Below are positions 46,491 through 58,462 of a DNA stretch of 64,000 bases, in pieces. Both the position numbers and the translations under genes were made by a program. The stretch's first letter is position 1. Each line of letters begins with the position of its first letter. The DNA lies in the NCBI GenBank assembly GCA_003290165.1, contig QNQO01006232.1:248001-312000 (forward strand), read 5' to 3'. This DNA comes from Berberis thunbergii (taxonomy: Eukaryota > Streptophyta > Magnoliopsida > Ranunculales > Berberidaceae). Below the pieces are notes generated by a model that saw only the letters and a list, made by a program, of their open reading frames with translations, had not been told where the DNA came from and ran no database searches.

Positions 46491-47905
46491 TTTTTTTTTT
46501 TTTTTGTCAAACACGAAGATGTTTATTAATGAAATAAAATGAAACAAAAAACAAAAAGAAACATTCCTATATCAAATAATGCCAATACACCATAAAAGAG
46601 TCAAAACTCAAATTCCTAAACAAATTACAAGTCAAACCCATCATCCACAGCAATTCTCTAATCTCCTTAAAGATAGAGTGTTTTGATCTGTTGAGTCCTT
46701 CAAAAACTCTTTTATTAATTTCTTTCCACACACACCACATGAGAACGTGAGAGACCCTACGCCATAACCACTCCCCCCCCCGACGGGAAGGATTAACTTG
46801 AGACCACCAACTTAGCCAATCTAAAATGGAGCCTTGAAACATTAAACTCAAACCAAATTCTGACAAGAAACTGCTCCAGATGGATTTAGAGAAACTGTAG
46901 TGAAGCATCAAATGGTCCAGCGTCTCGTCAATTTCATTGCAAAACACACAAAGACTCCCTGTGTGGATTCCTCTTTTCCTTAACCTATCTTTAATCAAGA
47001 TCTTCTCATGCAACACTGACCAACTAAAAAAATTAATCCGAGAAAAAAAGTTTTTTCACCCATACCAAATTTTTGTGAGAGGAAAAGAAGGGATTGGAGT
47101 GGGTCTCATAATGAGATGCAGCCAACATATCCGAAAATTCTTTCATCGAAAAGCCCACACCTTTACCCTTCCACATCAAACTATCAGATCCCTCTGAGAG
47201 CATCTGTCTATCCAACAGATGCATGAGATTAGCGAACTCTTCTAGCTCCCCAGTATTTAGGGGTCTTCGAAAGGAAATATCCCAAGAATTGCCGTTAGAC
47301 CAAAAATTGCTCACACTCCCGAATTGATTGTTGTTAATGAAAAACAACATTGGAAACAAATCCTTCAAATATTGGTTACTACACCAAACATCATGCCAGA
47401 AATATATGAGATCACGATTTCCACATTGGAGAGATGTATGAGGGTAGAAGCCACTTGCACACTGGGAGGTGGACTTTCACAAAGAGCATCTGTAAGAAGT
47501 GTACTTAGTTCTCTTTTCCCAAACCCATCTATCGCGCCCATATGTGTCCATAATGAGAGATTTCCATAAATTGTCATTTTATTCTGCAAATCGCCAAAAC
47601 CACTTAGAAAGTAATGCAATATTGAATGTGAGCACCTGACGAATGCCTAAACCACCTCGATATTTAGGGCAACAAATTTTGTCCCAGTCCATCAAATGCA
47701 TCTTTCTAGAGTTTTGAGTAGAACTTCAAAGAAAATCGCACATGATCTGTTCCATCTTGACTGCTATTGAACATGAAACCTTGATAAGAGACATAATGAA
47801 CACCGAGATAGAAGCTAATGTGAATTGTACAAGAGCTAATCTGCCTACTTTAGAGAGAAATCACCCATGTTCAAAAACATTTTTTCTGAAAGACTTTTGA
47901 CTCTA
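46491..47905 (-). mobile_element. 5'-truncated LINE, minus strand, with poly(A)
   Basis: A T-run at 46491-46505 on the plus strand is the poly(A) tail of a minus-strand element. Reading right to left: an RT-tail remnant (WDKICCPKYRGGLGIRQVL, about 47640), a spacer, a zf-RVT domain (MLHEKILIKDRLRKRGIHTG then LCVFCNEIDETLDHLMLHYS, open frame 46567-47016) and the end. The upstream RT and endonuclease parts are missing. It is a different copy from the LINE at 37430, because that one has an RNase H after the zf-RVT block and this one has none. Confidence 0.85.
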
Positions 47906-49433
47906 TCCACGGTATTATACTATATATTATTGCATTAAGTTTGAATAAACCAAACTATAGTCCAATTTGGGATGAAAAAAATTGGTTTTAATCCTTTCAA
48001 TTCAGTTCAGTTCCATTTGCCTTGATTATAACAAGAAATGTTGCAAACTATTTAGCCAAACGAAGAAACTTCTGAGCTCCTAAAAGGATCTGGTTGGTGG
48101 TATGGATTAAGCATAAGATGATAAGAACAATTAATACGTTCGTTACTAAAATTACCATGTCATGTCATGTCATGTTTCCACCTTTTAATTTGATCTCAGC
48201 TTATACACTTGGAAGTTGAAGGGTTGTATCTCAGCATCCATGTCATGTTTCCACCTTTTAATTTGTTCTCTATAATTAGTTATGACAATACAATTTTCTA
48301 TATAGTTATCAATCCCTTTTTATCTTTTGTTAACAACCATAGAGATCATTATTGATGACGGATAATTTGTGAGCCAGTGAAAGACAATAGAGAGAGTGGA
48401 TTTTTTTTTTTAAATTTACTAAAAGATAATCACGCGCATCTCAAGACCAACAACGAGTAAATTAAAGGTGCTGATGTATTATTGTTAAACGCTAATTATA
48501 ATGTCCTTACCATATAGGGAATGGAATGTTCATATTAATAATTTAAAGAAAGAAAATGGAGAGACAGACAAACCTAGCTACTTTACTTGTATAAGAAGAT
48601 AGGCATAGTTAGGTTGAGGACCAGACCAGCTATTGCTATTGCTATTGCTGGAGAATACAGACAAAATTTAGGTGCAAAGAGAAGAGAAGCCACTCTTTCA
48701 TGACAAACAATTTCAGTGTGGACTGGTTCTCTAGCAATGTGAGTGCTTTAATTGGTTGCTCCATTGAGGCAATCTACGAATGGAGTTTGTGACATTTTAG
48801 TCTTATTTTTCTTGTACATAATACATTGTTATGTTGGTAATTATTGAGTAAGTAAACATGTTTAATTATTAAGCACAACTTAGAAAAATGAAAATATCTG
48901 TAATCGGGAGATGTAACATCGATGCCCTGCTTGTTTTAGTTTGCTAAAAATCTTAATCCCATGACATGAATTCCCTTTAATATAGATTGTTTTGTTACTG
49001 GATGGACAAAAAATAAAAATAAATAAAAACGATCAAGTCTAAAGCTGGATCTAAATAATAAAGGCTTTTTTTTAATCGAATTCGAGACTGTAAACACTAA
49101 AAAATCAACAAACAAAGTCTAAAGCCTTCATAATTGAAAGGTTTAAATAGTGAGACTGACATAAGAGTAGTTACAATTTAGTTGTAAATGATTACTATTT
49201 ACTATTATAATAAAAATTTACAAAATGTTTGGAAATTAGGTTTGTCTTTGAACAATCTTAAAAGAATGACGAAATCTCCAAATAATTTTATGTGTATCTC
49301 GAGTTGTAAAAATAAATCCTAAAAATCATCTAAAATCTATGAGGTCATTGTTACATGTCTCTGTCTATCTTTTTACTTAAAAGCATGCAGTATACTATAG
49401 TAGTAGAAATTGACAAAATCATTTTTCTGGATT
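47906..49433. other. Non-coding AT-rich DNA
   Basis: No gene or repeat recognised apart from short duplications such as CATGTTTCCACCTTTTAATT (48170 and 48243). Confidence 0.4.
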
Positions 49434-49624
49434 GGGAAATTCTAAATGTCGAGGGAAAGAGCGAGGAAATCAGCGAGGTAAACGAGGTGGCGGGGGGTGA
49501 ACCGTTCACCTCCCTCGAGATGTTTTCCGTGCGCGCATTTCGAGGAAGGTGAACGGTTCACCCCCCGCCACCTCTTTTACCTCGCTGGTTTCCTCGCCCC
49601 GTCCCTCGACACATAGAATCGCTA
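49434..49624. mobile_element. Palindromic Mutator-type MITE, copy 4
   Basis: Arms start TTCTAAATGTCGAGGGAAAG and end CGTCCCTCGACACATAGAA; the inner arms GGTGAACCGTTCACC-type pair around a short loop. Perfect 9-bp duplication TTCTGGATT at 49425-49433 and 49625-49633. Confidence 0.92.
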
Positions 49625-50099
49625 TTCTGGATTAGGCTTGAGCAAGAGTGGCCAATCTATAAGCTGGGGAAACTCCTTTTTATGTTTTTTGACAGATGTA
49701 AAGGTGATTCTTCTTTTGAAATAGAATACTAATAAGATGCTTTACCTCTAATTAGTTGATTAAGAAAATGAGGGACAGGTTATCCAATTTTATTGGGGAC
49801 AAGTTCCTCTTGAAGATAAGAGAGATTGATTGTCGTGGTGGCGAAGCTTTCTAAGGAATTTCTTAATGATGAACTCAAAGATAAGTTGATAGAAAGCCAA
49901 CTAAGAAATTAGTGTAAAATGAAATTTGAAATAATTTTGATTGTGGTAACATGGTAATTCTGTAATTGTGGTATTCTTATATAACTATGGAGCATATACT
50001 AATTAATAGTCTAATTATTTATTTTTATAAAAATTTTAATTTAGCACACTTAATGATTGAACTTAAAGCCCCTAATTAGACAATTGTACTACCGTCAAG

Positions 50100-51050
50100 A
50101 ATTTTATCAACGAAATTTCTTTGAAAAAAGTATACTTTAAGTAGGGAAAAACTTGTACCAGCAAAATTTTTGTCCACTTGGTGGTTGAATTTAAATCTCG
50201 TAATCAAACAAGAGTATTACTGTCAAGACTTTTATCAATAAAATTTCCTTGAAAAAAAAATCTTTTGGTTGGGAAAAACTTGTATCAACAAAAATTGTGT
50301 CCCGAATTCCTTGAATAATCCTTATCCAATATTTAGCAACGAAATAAAAATAATTACTAATAAATAATTTTTTTGCCAATATAACAATTTCCAATCAAAC
50401 ACAAATACTACAGTCAAGACTTTAATCAATAAGATATCCTTAAAAAATACACTTTTATTTGGGAAAATTTTGTCCTTTAATTCCTTGAATTATTCTTATA
50501 CAATATTTTGCAACGAAAGAAAAATACTTGTCAATAAATAAATTTGTTATTTCTAGTATAATAATTTCCAAAGAAATAATGATTTGTGATTATAAAATAG
50601 TTAATTAGCTTTAACAAGAAATAGATTTTCGTGAAAACTGTAGGGCCCAATCATACTCAAAAGAATAGTTTGATCCTGACTCAGAACGAACGTTAGTTGT
50701 ATGCTTAACACATGCAAGTCGAACGTTGTTTTTGGGGAGCTGTGTAGAAAGAAAATATACTCCTAGCTAAAGGTAGTTTGTCTCGCCCAGGAGGTGGGAA
50801 CAGTTGATAACAAAGTGGGATTATCACTTTTTAATTAGAAAACAAATGTTATAAACAATATTGTAATTACCAACAAAATTTTATTTCCTTACTGTGGAGA
50901 TATCATTAAAATAAGATATTGTTTCAATAAAATCGCTGTCAATAGTATGCTAGCGAGCAGTGAAATAATGATTTGTCGCTACAAAACAGTTAATGAGCTT
51001 TAATGATAAATAGTTTTTCATGAAAGTAATTATTATTATTTTATTTTTTT
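50100..51050. repeat. AT-rich CACTA-like repeat DNA, second locus
   Basis: Shares phrases with 33601-33760, such as GTCGCTA(T/C)AAAA(T/C)AGTTA and ATCACTTTTTA(A/C)(T/C)TAGAAAAC. It contains a mitochondrial rRNA insertion. Confidence 0.6.
50638..50821 (+). pseudogene. rrn18: Nuclear copy of the 5' end of mitochondrial rrn18
   Basis: Contains AGTTTGATCCTGACTCAGAA, GCTTAACACATGCAAGTCGA and CTCCTAGCTAAAGGTAGT. These are the start of small-subunit rRNA in its plant mitochondrial form, preceded by AATCATACTCAAAAGAA as in mitochondrial DNA. Differences are mostly C-to-T or G-to-A. About 184 bp sits inside an AT-rich repeat whose uninterrupted relative at 33670-33715 shows where the insertion begins and ends. 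It is a NUMT fragment, not a functional rRNA gene. Confidence 0.88.
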
Positions 51051-51283
51051 CAATGGTATAGAGCGGACGTCCATTGAAAACTTGGATGAAAACGGTGAAG
51101 GAAGACATCATTGAGCTTGAATTAAACGAAGATATGTTGGAAGACCGCATTGTTATGATAACCAAAATCCATATAACCGACTGGGCTTTGATGATGATGA
51201 ATATCGTACAAAGTAATGTGAGACTTGTCAATAGTTGCCTCTGTGGAGAAATATCAAAGGTTGGTGATGAACTTGATAAATGA
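51050..51283 (+). pseudogene. RTE-like LINE C-terminal fragment
   Basis: The frame reads RPLKTWMKTVKEDIIELELN followed by EDMLEDRIVMITKIHITD. The pattern (TW..V..D...L.L.EDM..DR.....IH..D) is the C-terminal tail of plant RTE-type LINE reverse transcriptases. Only about 60 residues survive and the expected Trp of the tail motif is lost. Confidence 0.55.
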
Positions 51284-52560
51284 TATGAGATGCAAGGCTG
51301 TATTCATGAATGAATATGGAATGGTTTGTATATAATTTAGTTTGTATATAACTTTTTTATTGACACCCATATTCTTCATTAAATAAATAAAAAAGATTCA
51401 AATGCTATTATCCTAGCTGTTGGATCAAACAAGATCATAAAGAAACATGATTTATGTGATTATTATAAAAACACGTGCAAAACACATGAAAGGTAAGTTG
51501 ATTTTTTTGAAAAACTTAGATGAAACTTTTTAATCAAAGTAACTGAACAATCAATCATGGGTTGTTAGACTAGGAAAAAAAAAACACTAATGAAGGCCAA
51601 ATAAGAATAACCATAAATTAATGAAAGCCAAATGGGAAATAACATTTTCATAAAAATTAGTCTTCTTCAGCTAGTACGCTTGTAGCAGATGATATAAAAG
51701 GTTCAAATTTGAACACTGCCGACGACATTTGGGGTAGGCTAAAGGAAAAAAAATAAAATCTTCTTTAGCAACAAAATATACTCTAATGTTAATTTTGATT
51801 GTCGTAAAATGTCATTATTTGGTCATCTTGGAGATTTTTTTAGTAGTAAAATTTAATGTACTCTAATGTTAATTAGCTTATTAGTAGATATCAGAACTGA
51901 CCAGAAAGAGATATGTACAATATATACTACAGAAATACATAAACATATACTATGCACAAACAACATTATAGATTTATAATCATTCTTAGTTTTCACTTAC
52001 TGTATGTTTATTTTGAGGTGTATAAGATTTTATGGATCCTGATATATATGTGTCTCAAGCTTAGCCCGTGATGCTACTCGCCACTAGTCATACCCACTAA
52101 TTAAGCTAAGACACGAAGACCAACTTGTGTTCATTTTGTAATTAATAAAAAGTTTAATTCATTTTATGTTGGCACTATTCCATTGTCATACATGTATATG
52201 TTATGAGAAACCTTGACCCTGTCAAGTAATGGATCAAAAATTCTTTTGACGACATCTCTGCAAAACACATTTTCAGTTTCTGAAATCATTGTGCCTCAAA
52301 CCCCATCCAAAATGTTGACGCATTTCTGCCTCTGTAAATGGAGAGATCTGAAGCAAAGCAAAGCAAAGCAAAGATAGAGAGTGTGGTGTGGGAAGTTTGC
52401 TTGTGATACAGGTTGTTGCAGAAGTTCACATGTTCAAGCTAAAGCATGCATCACATTTTTTGTTTTTGGTCCACTGTTTTTAGTAGTTCCACTATATTAA
52501 TTAATTATAATACACAGACACAGACTTGGAAAGAGAGAAGCCTTCCAAGGAAATATTATA
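51284..52560. other. Non-coding AT-rich DNA
   Basis: Contains a short AAAGC direct repeat at 52353-52370. No gene seen. Confidence 0.4.
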
Positions 52561-52749
52561 ACAGAGATTCTAAATGTCGAGGGAAAGGGCGAGGAAATCA
52601 GCGAGGGAAATGAGCTGGCGAGGTGAAAGCCGTTCATTTCTCTTGAGATTCGTGCGTTGACTTTTTCATGCGGATTTCGAGGGAAATGAACGGCTTTCAC
52701 CTCGCCAGCTCATTTCCCTCGCCCTTTCCCTCGACATTTAGAATTTCTC
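52561..52749. mobile_element. Palindromic Mutator-type MITE, copy 5
   Basis: Outer arms TTCTAAATGTCGAGGGAAAG and CTTTCCCTCGACATTTAGAA are perfect. Inner arms pair through GAAAGCCGTTCATTTC and GAAATGAACGGCTTTC. Perfect 9-bp duplication AATATTATA at 52552-52560 and 52750-52758. Confidence 0.94.
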
Positions 52750-53428
52750 AATATTATACTTTGTTAGGGACTCGTTACCAACCATTTAATCACTTGTCTT
52801 CTTCATCCAACTGTTAAGTTTAGACAAAATAAACAAATAAAAATTGTGTATTTCTTGTATATGATGAAAAGGAGTGAGGTGAAGAGTCACTTACAAACTC
52901 GTCTCATTCATTTAATCACAAAACCATATTGGTAGACAGTCTACTTCATTTAGTATACAATTACACTAGTTGGTATTGTTCAGATGGGGATATAACATGC
53001 CAATAATGTATATTATGCAAGACTTTGATGGGGATATATTCTCTATGTTTAATATCATTTATTTTAATGTCCACTTATTTCCTGAAAATGAAAATTTAAT
53101 GAAAGGGAGATCAACCGACACATCTTTGTTATAAATCGATCAAATATGTTATTATTGATGATCCTTTCTTTAATTTATATTAGTTATATATATATATATA
53201 TTATTTGTCTATGCTATACCTACTCCTTTTCTTTTGCTTTTGTAAAAAAAAAAAAAATCAGTTCTTTTTTTTCCTTATACAACTTGCTTATGGTGGAGGG
53301 CATCAAACTTTGTTAACTAAAAATGGCAATTTGATTGGTGATTATCATTATCGGTTAAGGGTAACATTTTTGTATACAAATTTGTACAGTAAAATAAAAA
53401 TCACTGCATACAGTAGTATCAACAATAT
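52750..53428. other. Non-coding AT-rich DNA
   Basis: (TA)n run near 53188-53202; no gene. Confidence 0.4.
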
Positions 53429-53546
53429 GGGGAATTCTAATTGGCGATGAATCAACAATACAGTAATATCTTGAAGGGGGGATAAAACACACATCTCGAA
53501 AGAGATGGAGGGTTCAACCCCCCTCCCTCGCCCATTAGACAAGCCC
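53429..53546. mobile_element. Palindromic Mutator-type MITE, copy 6 (shortened)
   Basis: Starts GGGGAATTCTAATTGGCGA and ends TCGCCCATTAGACAAGCCC. One inner arm is partly deleted. 9-bp duplication CAACAATAT at 53420-53428 and 53547-53555. Confidence 0.88.
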
Positions 53547-53555
53547 CAACAATAT

Positions 53556-54780
53556 AGACTATGCATGGTTGTGTCAATATTGGTAAATTGGGAATTTCAA
53601 AAAAAAAAAATTCTTCTGATTTCTTTGCTGTAATTTTTAATAATAATCCAGCTAATGAAAAAGCTAACTAGTGGATGAAATGATGATGGGCAAGAAACTG
53701 AAGGCATGTTGTAGTAGACTGTAGTGTAGAATAAGTTAATAAAGTTTTTGTTTTCAAAAACTAGTTAAGTGACCACTGTCCTCCATGAAAATCATCCAAT
53801 GGTGCACAACCTTACAGATATTACATTTGGAGAGAGCAAGAGTTTTGATGATTTAATACCTGACGTACGTGTCAAATGAAACTTACCTATCTATCTTGGC
53901 TTGCAAACAGGGCAAGTCCAAGTTAATAATTTACAATAACTGGATAAAAAGAAGCTTTAACTAATTACCCTTAATCCGAATTAGATATTGACACGTATCA
54001 AACAAAGTTTAATAATTAAACAAGTGAGCAATCATTATGAGAATAAACATTCTCATTTACTTTACCACTTGTTAGTGGAACACAAACACAACCAATTATG
54101 GCTGTATATAAATGACGGCCATTCCATCCGATGGATGTTTGACGTTGGTGAACCAGGGGTTTCTATTCTATTCATGATGATTATAATGTTAATGGACATT
54201 ATTTATTTATTACTTCTTTTCCTCTCTAATTTTTTCTTGGTTACTAAGAAAAGCTTTAATGAGTGGTTTTTTTTTTTTTTAAATAATTCAAATTAAAACG
54301 TGTAAAATGGTTGAGCATGATATGTAGTGGTTCCAAGAGACGTGGAGTTGAGTTGTAGAAAATCATGATTAATTAACGGGTGTCATTTCATTAAGACATG
54401 GGAGTCGTGAATGGAAAATACATGCTTTGGATCGAGATTTTGGGAGGGAGCTTGTTTAAATGCATCCGTTGATGATGGGTTGGGTCATTTTTTGTGAAAA
54501 TTAAATCTATTTCTCATGTCCAAGCAAAATTTCTGTTATTTATTTGTCTATTTTATTAGAGTAAAACAATTACGTAAGTCTCCATCCATCACTTAGGGAA
54601 ATTCAAGTTTTTGGATCCCATCAAAATTGAAATCCACGGCAAATAGTTTCATTTTTCATGTACATCTCGTTCCTCACATCCTTATTACTCAGTTTTCAAT
54701 AGAAAACTTTACTTTTCTATTCTTATTATTTTAATTCATTTATTGTACAACATTGGCTTTTCTATGTTTAGTCGAGAGAA
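53556..54780. other. Non-coding AT-rich DNA
   Basis: Short frames only (for example 53988-54296), none with a domain. Confidence 0.4.
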
Positions 54781-54789
54781 GATTAACAG

Positions 54790-55033
54790 GGATTGAGGGG
54801 GGCTCCTGCGCACAGTGGGCAGGAGCAGCTCCTGCGCGGGCCTCTCAGCCGTTGGATCAGAATCCAACGGTTCAGATCAAATATGAGGAGAGAGAATTTT
54901 GGCGGGAAATTGTTTTTAAAAAAATTTAAATTTCAAATTCATTAGATCTGGACCGTTGGATTCTGATCCAACGGCTGGGAGGCCCGCGCAGGAGCTGCTC
55001 CTGCCCACTGTGCGCAGGAGCCCCCCTCAATCC
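54790..55033. mobile_element. Mutator-type MITE with long terminal repeats
   Basis: The 244-bp element has about 95-bp inverted ends (GGATTGAGGGGGGCTCCTGC inward to GATCAGAATCCAACGGT) around an AT-rich centre. Perfect 9-bp duplication GATTAACAG at 54781-54789 and 55034-55042. Sequence is unrelated to the CTCGAG palindromic family. Confidence 0.95.
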
Positions 55034-55384
55034 GATTAACAGAGCCATATGACCTAGGGGCAAGCACGTCATATCTCCAAATTGATGAAACAATAGCACC
55101 TCTAGGAAGCCTTTCCAATTGGTCAACACACAACATTTCTGGCCTTTACATGGTCCCTACTCCTTCCTCCAGGACTCAACAGTACATTAAAGTTAGTGTT
55201 GATATTATTTTTTTCACACGGACCCATAGAGTTAACAAACGCACATTTTTACTTTTATTTAATTGATCCATCCACCGACACTTCTTGAGTAAGTAATAAT
55301 TTACTTTTATTCGGTGGGCGTATTCGAGGAAAGAAACTTTATGATGAGATGGACCGATGAACAACAAAAGCCACTTTGTCACTC

Positions 55385-55560
55385 GGAAAATTCTAGGGGT
55401 CGAGGGAGGGAACGAGGGAGGGAGCGAGGGATGGGTGGTAACCACCCATCCGCCTCGAGATGAGCTTTATCGCACATATCAATTTTGATGTGCTCATCTC
55501 GAGGCGGATGGGTGGTTACCACCCATCCCTCGCTCCCTCCCTCGCTCTGTAGCAAAGCTC
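55385..55560. mobile_element. Palindromic Mutator-type MITE, copy 7
   Basis: Inner arms GGGATGGGTGGTAACCACCC and their complement pair across a loop near 55478. Perfect 9-bp duplication TTGTCACTC at 55376-55384 and 55561-55569. Outer ends are more diverged (GGAAAATTCTAGGGGTCGAG). Confidence 0.92.
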
Positions 55561-55913
55561 TTGTCACTCACTCACTTGGGGAACTTATGCCACGTCAGAA
55601 TACTTTGACTAATCCAGCTATGTTGGACCCCAGCTCCGGGCCTTTGACAGCTGGACGATTTGCCAATTGGCACTGTCAAACGGAAGAACCCGTCTAGATC
55701 AGCTGATATGACTAAAGTGCCCTTTGCTTTGATGATATTCTCTTGTGAATAAACCTAAAATAAGATGAATTCGATTATTTAGATTGTTAATTTGTTTCAC
55801 CATCCAACACACAAGAATTAAACGGTGGTAGCTTAGCTAATGGAATGATTGATTCAAAGTCTTTGTAGTGAATGGTGATTAAGTAGGGATAATATCATCA
55901 GTGAATCGTAAAT

Positions 55914-56580
55914 TAATTAATGGCGAGATTAAATTTATTTTACTGAGATCAAACACCGTCCCAGCTTTCCCAGTCCAAACCCAAGCCAAAACCTGCCATC
56001 TCGACCTCTCAGCCGAGCTCTTCGGTGGCGTCCGCGAAGCCTGCGGCAACAACCTAGACCGCAGCCGCTGCTGTCCCGTCCTCGCCGCCTGGCTCTTCGC
56101 TGCACACGCAAGAACCGCTCTACAAATCCCCGCTCCTTCCTTCCCCTTCTTGATACAGAGACAAAGATCAAAGAGAGGAAAGAGTCGAGAGACAGAGAGA
56201 GGAGAGGATTTAGATGATGAAATCGGTGACTTGATTCGGAAGAAGATGATGAAATCGTGGTGGGTTTTTTGGGGTTGCAATTGCAGTTGGAGAAAGTATT
56301 TTAGGTTTAGGGTTTGGTAACTTTGGTTTAGGTTTATTTATATAGTAAATTCGATTTGAAACGGTCCGGACGGGTCCAACCCGGACCGTTTCGTTTTAAA
56401 AAACAGAAATCGGGGACCGGACCGTTTTATAACGGATCCGGACCGATCCGAACCGTATCAAGAAATTCAAAATTCAAATCCGGACCGTTTTGCTCAAAAT
56501 GGTCCGGTTCGGTTTGAACCCGCGGATCCTCGACCCGTTTGCCCACCCCTAATAGATACGCATTTTACTGAGATCAATTT
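55914..56580. mobile_element. Insertion in the right arm carrying a gene fragment and a hAT end
   Basis: The left arm reads straight from GTAAATTA to CATGCCTTTT, so this DNA is an insertion relative to it. TTTTACTGAGATCAA occurs near both ends (55939 and 56564). The right end contains a hAT-type terminus TTGCCCACCCCTA at 56551 with CCGGACCG-rich DNA (56330-56551); the matching left hAT end is not present. Confidence 0.65.
55946..56155 (+). pseudogene. Captured SPARK-domain exon (GPI-anchored protein family)
   Basis: Frame reads TVPAFPVQTQAKTCHLDLSA, then ELFGGVREACGNNLDRSRCC and PVLAAWLFAAHARTAL. This is the conserved start of the SPARK domain of plant putative GPI-anchored proteins (At4g28100-like), with its cysteines in place. 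GC content is far above the flanks. No initiator, signal peptide or downstream exon is attached, so it is an orphan fragment carried by the insertion. Confidence 0.75.
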
Positions 56581-57465
56581 CATGCCTTTTATTGTTACGT
56601 TTCTCACTCTACGCAACTTGATAGATAAATAGCACCGATGGCTTGATAACTTGACAATATTGGTAATTTATTATGTTTCTCAAATGGACAAATGGATAGT
56701 CGGTAAATGAAAAGGAGAACCTTAGGTTTAAAAAAAATTCATTCAATGTCCTGCAAGGTGTTAATAAAAATGATGATATATAATGGACTAACAATATAGA
56801 GGCCTTGCATCTAAATTCATAGCTGGAATAAGGCGAGATTAAACATACTCATCATTCTGTTCAAGAGATCGTGCAAGGAGATAAAGCCTAGATTGATAAC
56901 ATAGATCAGTCGCTGGACAAGGTTGCTAGCCTTCAAAGTTATGATCTAGGAGAGGAAGACAATACTGCTGATATTCAAGAAGTACAAAATGAAGGGCTAT
57001 TGGAAGAGCAGTAAGGAGACATTGAATCATATGAAGATGATTAGTCATTGAGGGGTTTTTTTTATAAGCCAAATATGAGCACACGGGTCCCTCAAGAGAC
57101 TACTTAGGACAAAAATGGAAACGATGGCGAAAACGACTTCAACAATTTTAAAGCAATGAATGTATGCAGTGATGATATAGTAGAGCTAGCGGAACTGAAG
57201 AATTATATGATATTGGAACTAGGATGGTTGGTTGCAAAGAATACGAGTGTCTCAAGCAGGGGCAAATCCAGGATTGCAGGCAAAGGGGGGCAAAAAAAAT
57301 ATGTAACATTTCAATGAAATTTCTTCGGTATACAGCATAAAAAATGTCATTTGTATAATAAAATTTTAAAGAAATTAGTAAAGGCATCAAAGTTTGTCTT
57401 TTTTTTTTTATGAGTTATGTTTAACTGATGGAGATATACAACATAAAATTGAAATTTCAATTTTT

Positions 57466-58462
57466 CTGTACATTGCAAACAGACTATGTATGTTAGTATG
57501 TGTGTAGTGTGGAATGTGTACATGTGGTGTGTTTTGTCTTTGAGTCTGAGATTGATTGCTTAGTAACATTTTATGTAGAACATTATTTTTTTTTGCTTTT
57601 ATAAAAATATCATTAAGGCTTATTGTAAGATTGTTTTAAAAAAGGATGAGATTGGCTTGGAGATATTTCATAATGTATTGCCTGCTGCAATGGCTTTAGC
57701 AGTTGATCAAATTGTTTTTTTTATTGACACAACACTCATCAGACATGTAGGTTTGTCATTATTTCTTATTTTCTTGTTAGTTGTAATATTAGATGGAGAA
57801 TCTCTGAATCGGCTGACATAAAAAGCTATATTAAATTCAGAAATTTAGGTTTCAGAAATTCATTATAATTTTTATTGCAAGACCAGAGCATAAAATCAAC
57901 AAGTCGGAGATGGAGAAATAAGAACATCAAACAAACTCACCTGTTTCAGACGAAGGAAAAAAGAACTGAAGAAGATATCGCAAGATGCAGATACAAGAGA
58001 CTCGGTTTCTCTTGCAATTTGGTATCTATGATGTTTTTTTTATAATAATGGGCAATATGAAATTTTAAAAGGGGCAATATAAAATTTAAAAGGGGGGCAA
58101 TAGTGAAATTCTAATCACTTTAATGAATTTTTTACAAAACCTCTCAAAGCTCTAATAGTAGAAATTGAAGCAAATTATGTACCTAACCCTCGTCGATCCA
58201 ATAAACATACGAAATGTAACAAAAATAAATGGAGATAATCCAAAACAAAGAAAGTGGTAATTAACTTACCAATATTAGTGATTCACAAAATATGTAAAGC
58301 TTTGTAGTGCTGTCTTTCTCCGAAAGAGGTGTTGTATTTGATTTATTATTATCAATATAAAGATCAAAGAGTCATTAAAACTCTACTTGCATTAAAAAAA
58401 AAAAAAAAGAAGAAGAAAATGAAACAACTATAGTTTAAATGGTTATTTGAGATAAATGTAAG
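57466..58462. other. Non-coding AT-rich DNA with GGGGCAAT words
   Basis: AGGGGGGCAATAG and related words at 58050-58110 echo GGGGCAAATCCAGG at 57263, suggesting an old unclassified element between about 57260 and 58110. No gene. Confidence 0.4.

Larger units (their letters stand above)
55690..57465 (+). repeat. Inverted duplication, right arm
   Basis: Matches the reverse complement of 36614-37430 and then 32850-33045 in the same order. It carries one insertion absent from the left arm (55914-56580) and keeps about 110 bp (57175-57287) that the left arm lost next to its own insertion. Confidence 0.87.

Noticed and set aside
50638..50821. Bacterial 16S rRNA contamination or a functional rRNA gene
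   Set aside because: Only about 180 bp of the 5' end is present, it is flanked by plant repeat DNA on both sides, and its wording fits plant mitochondrial rrn18.
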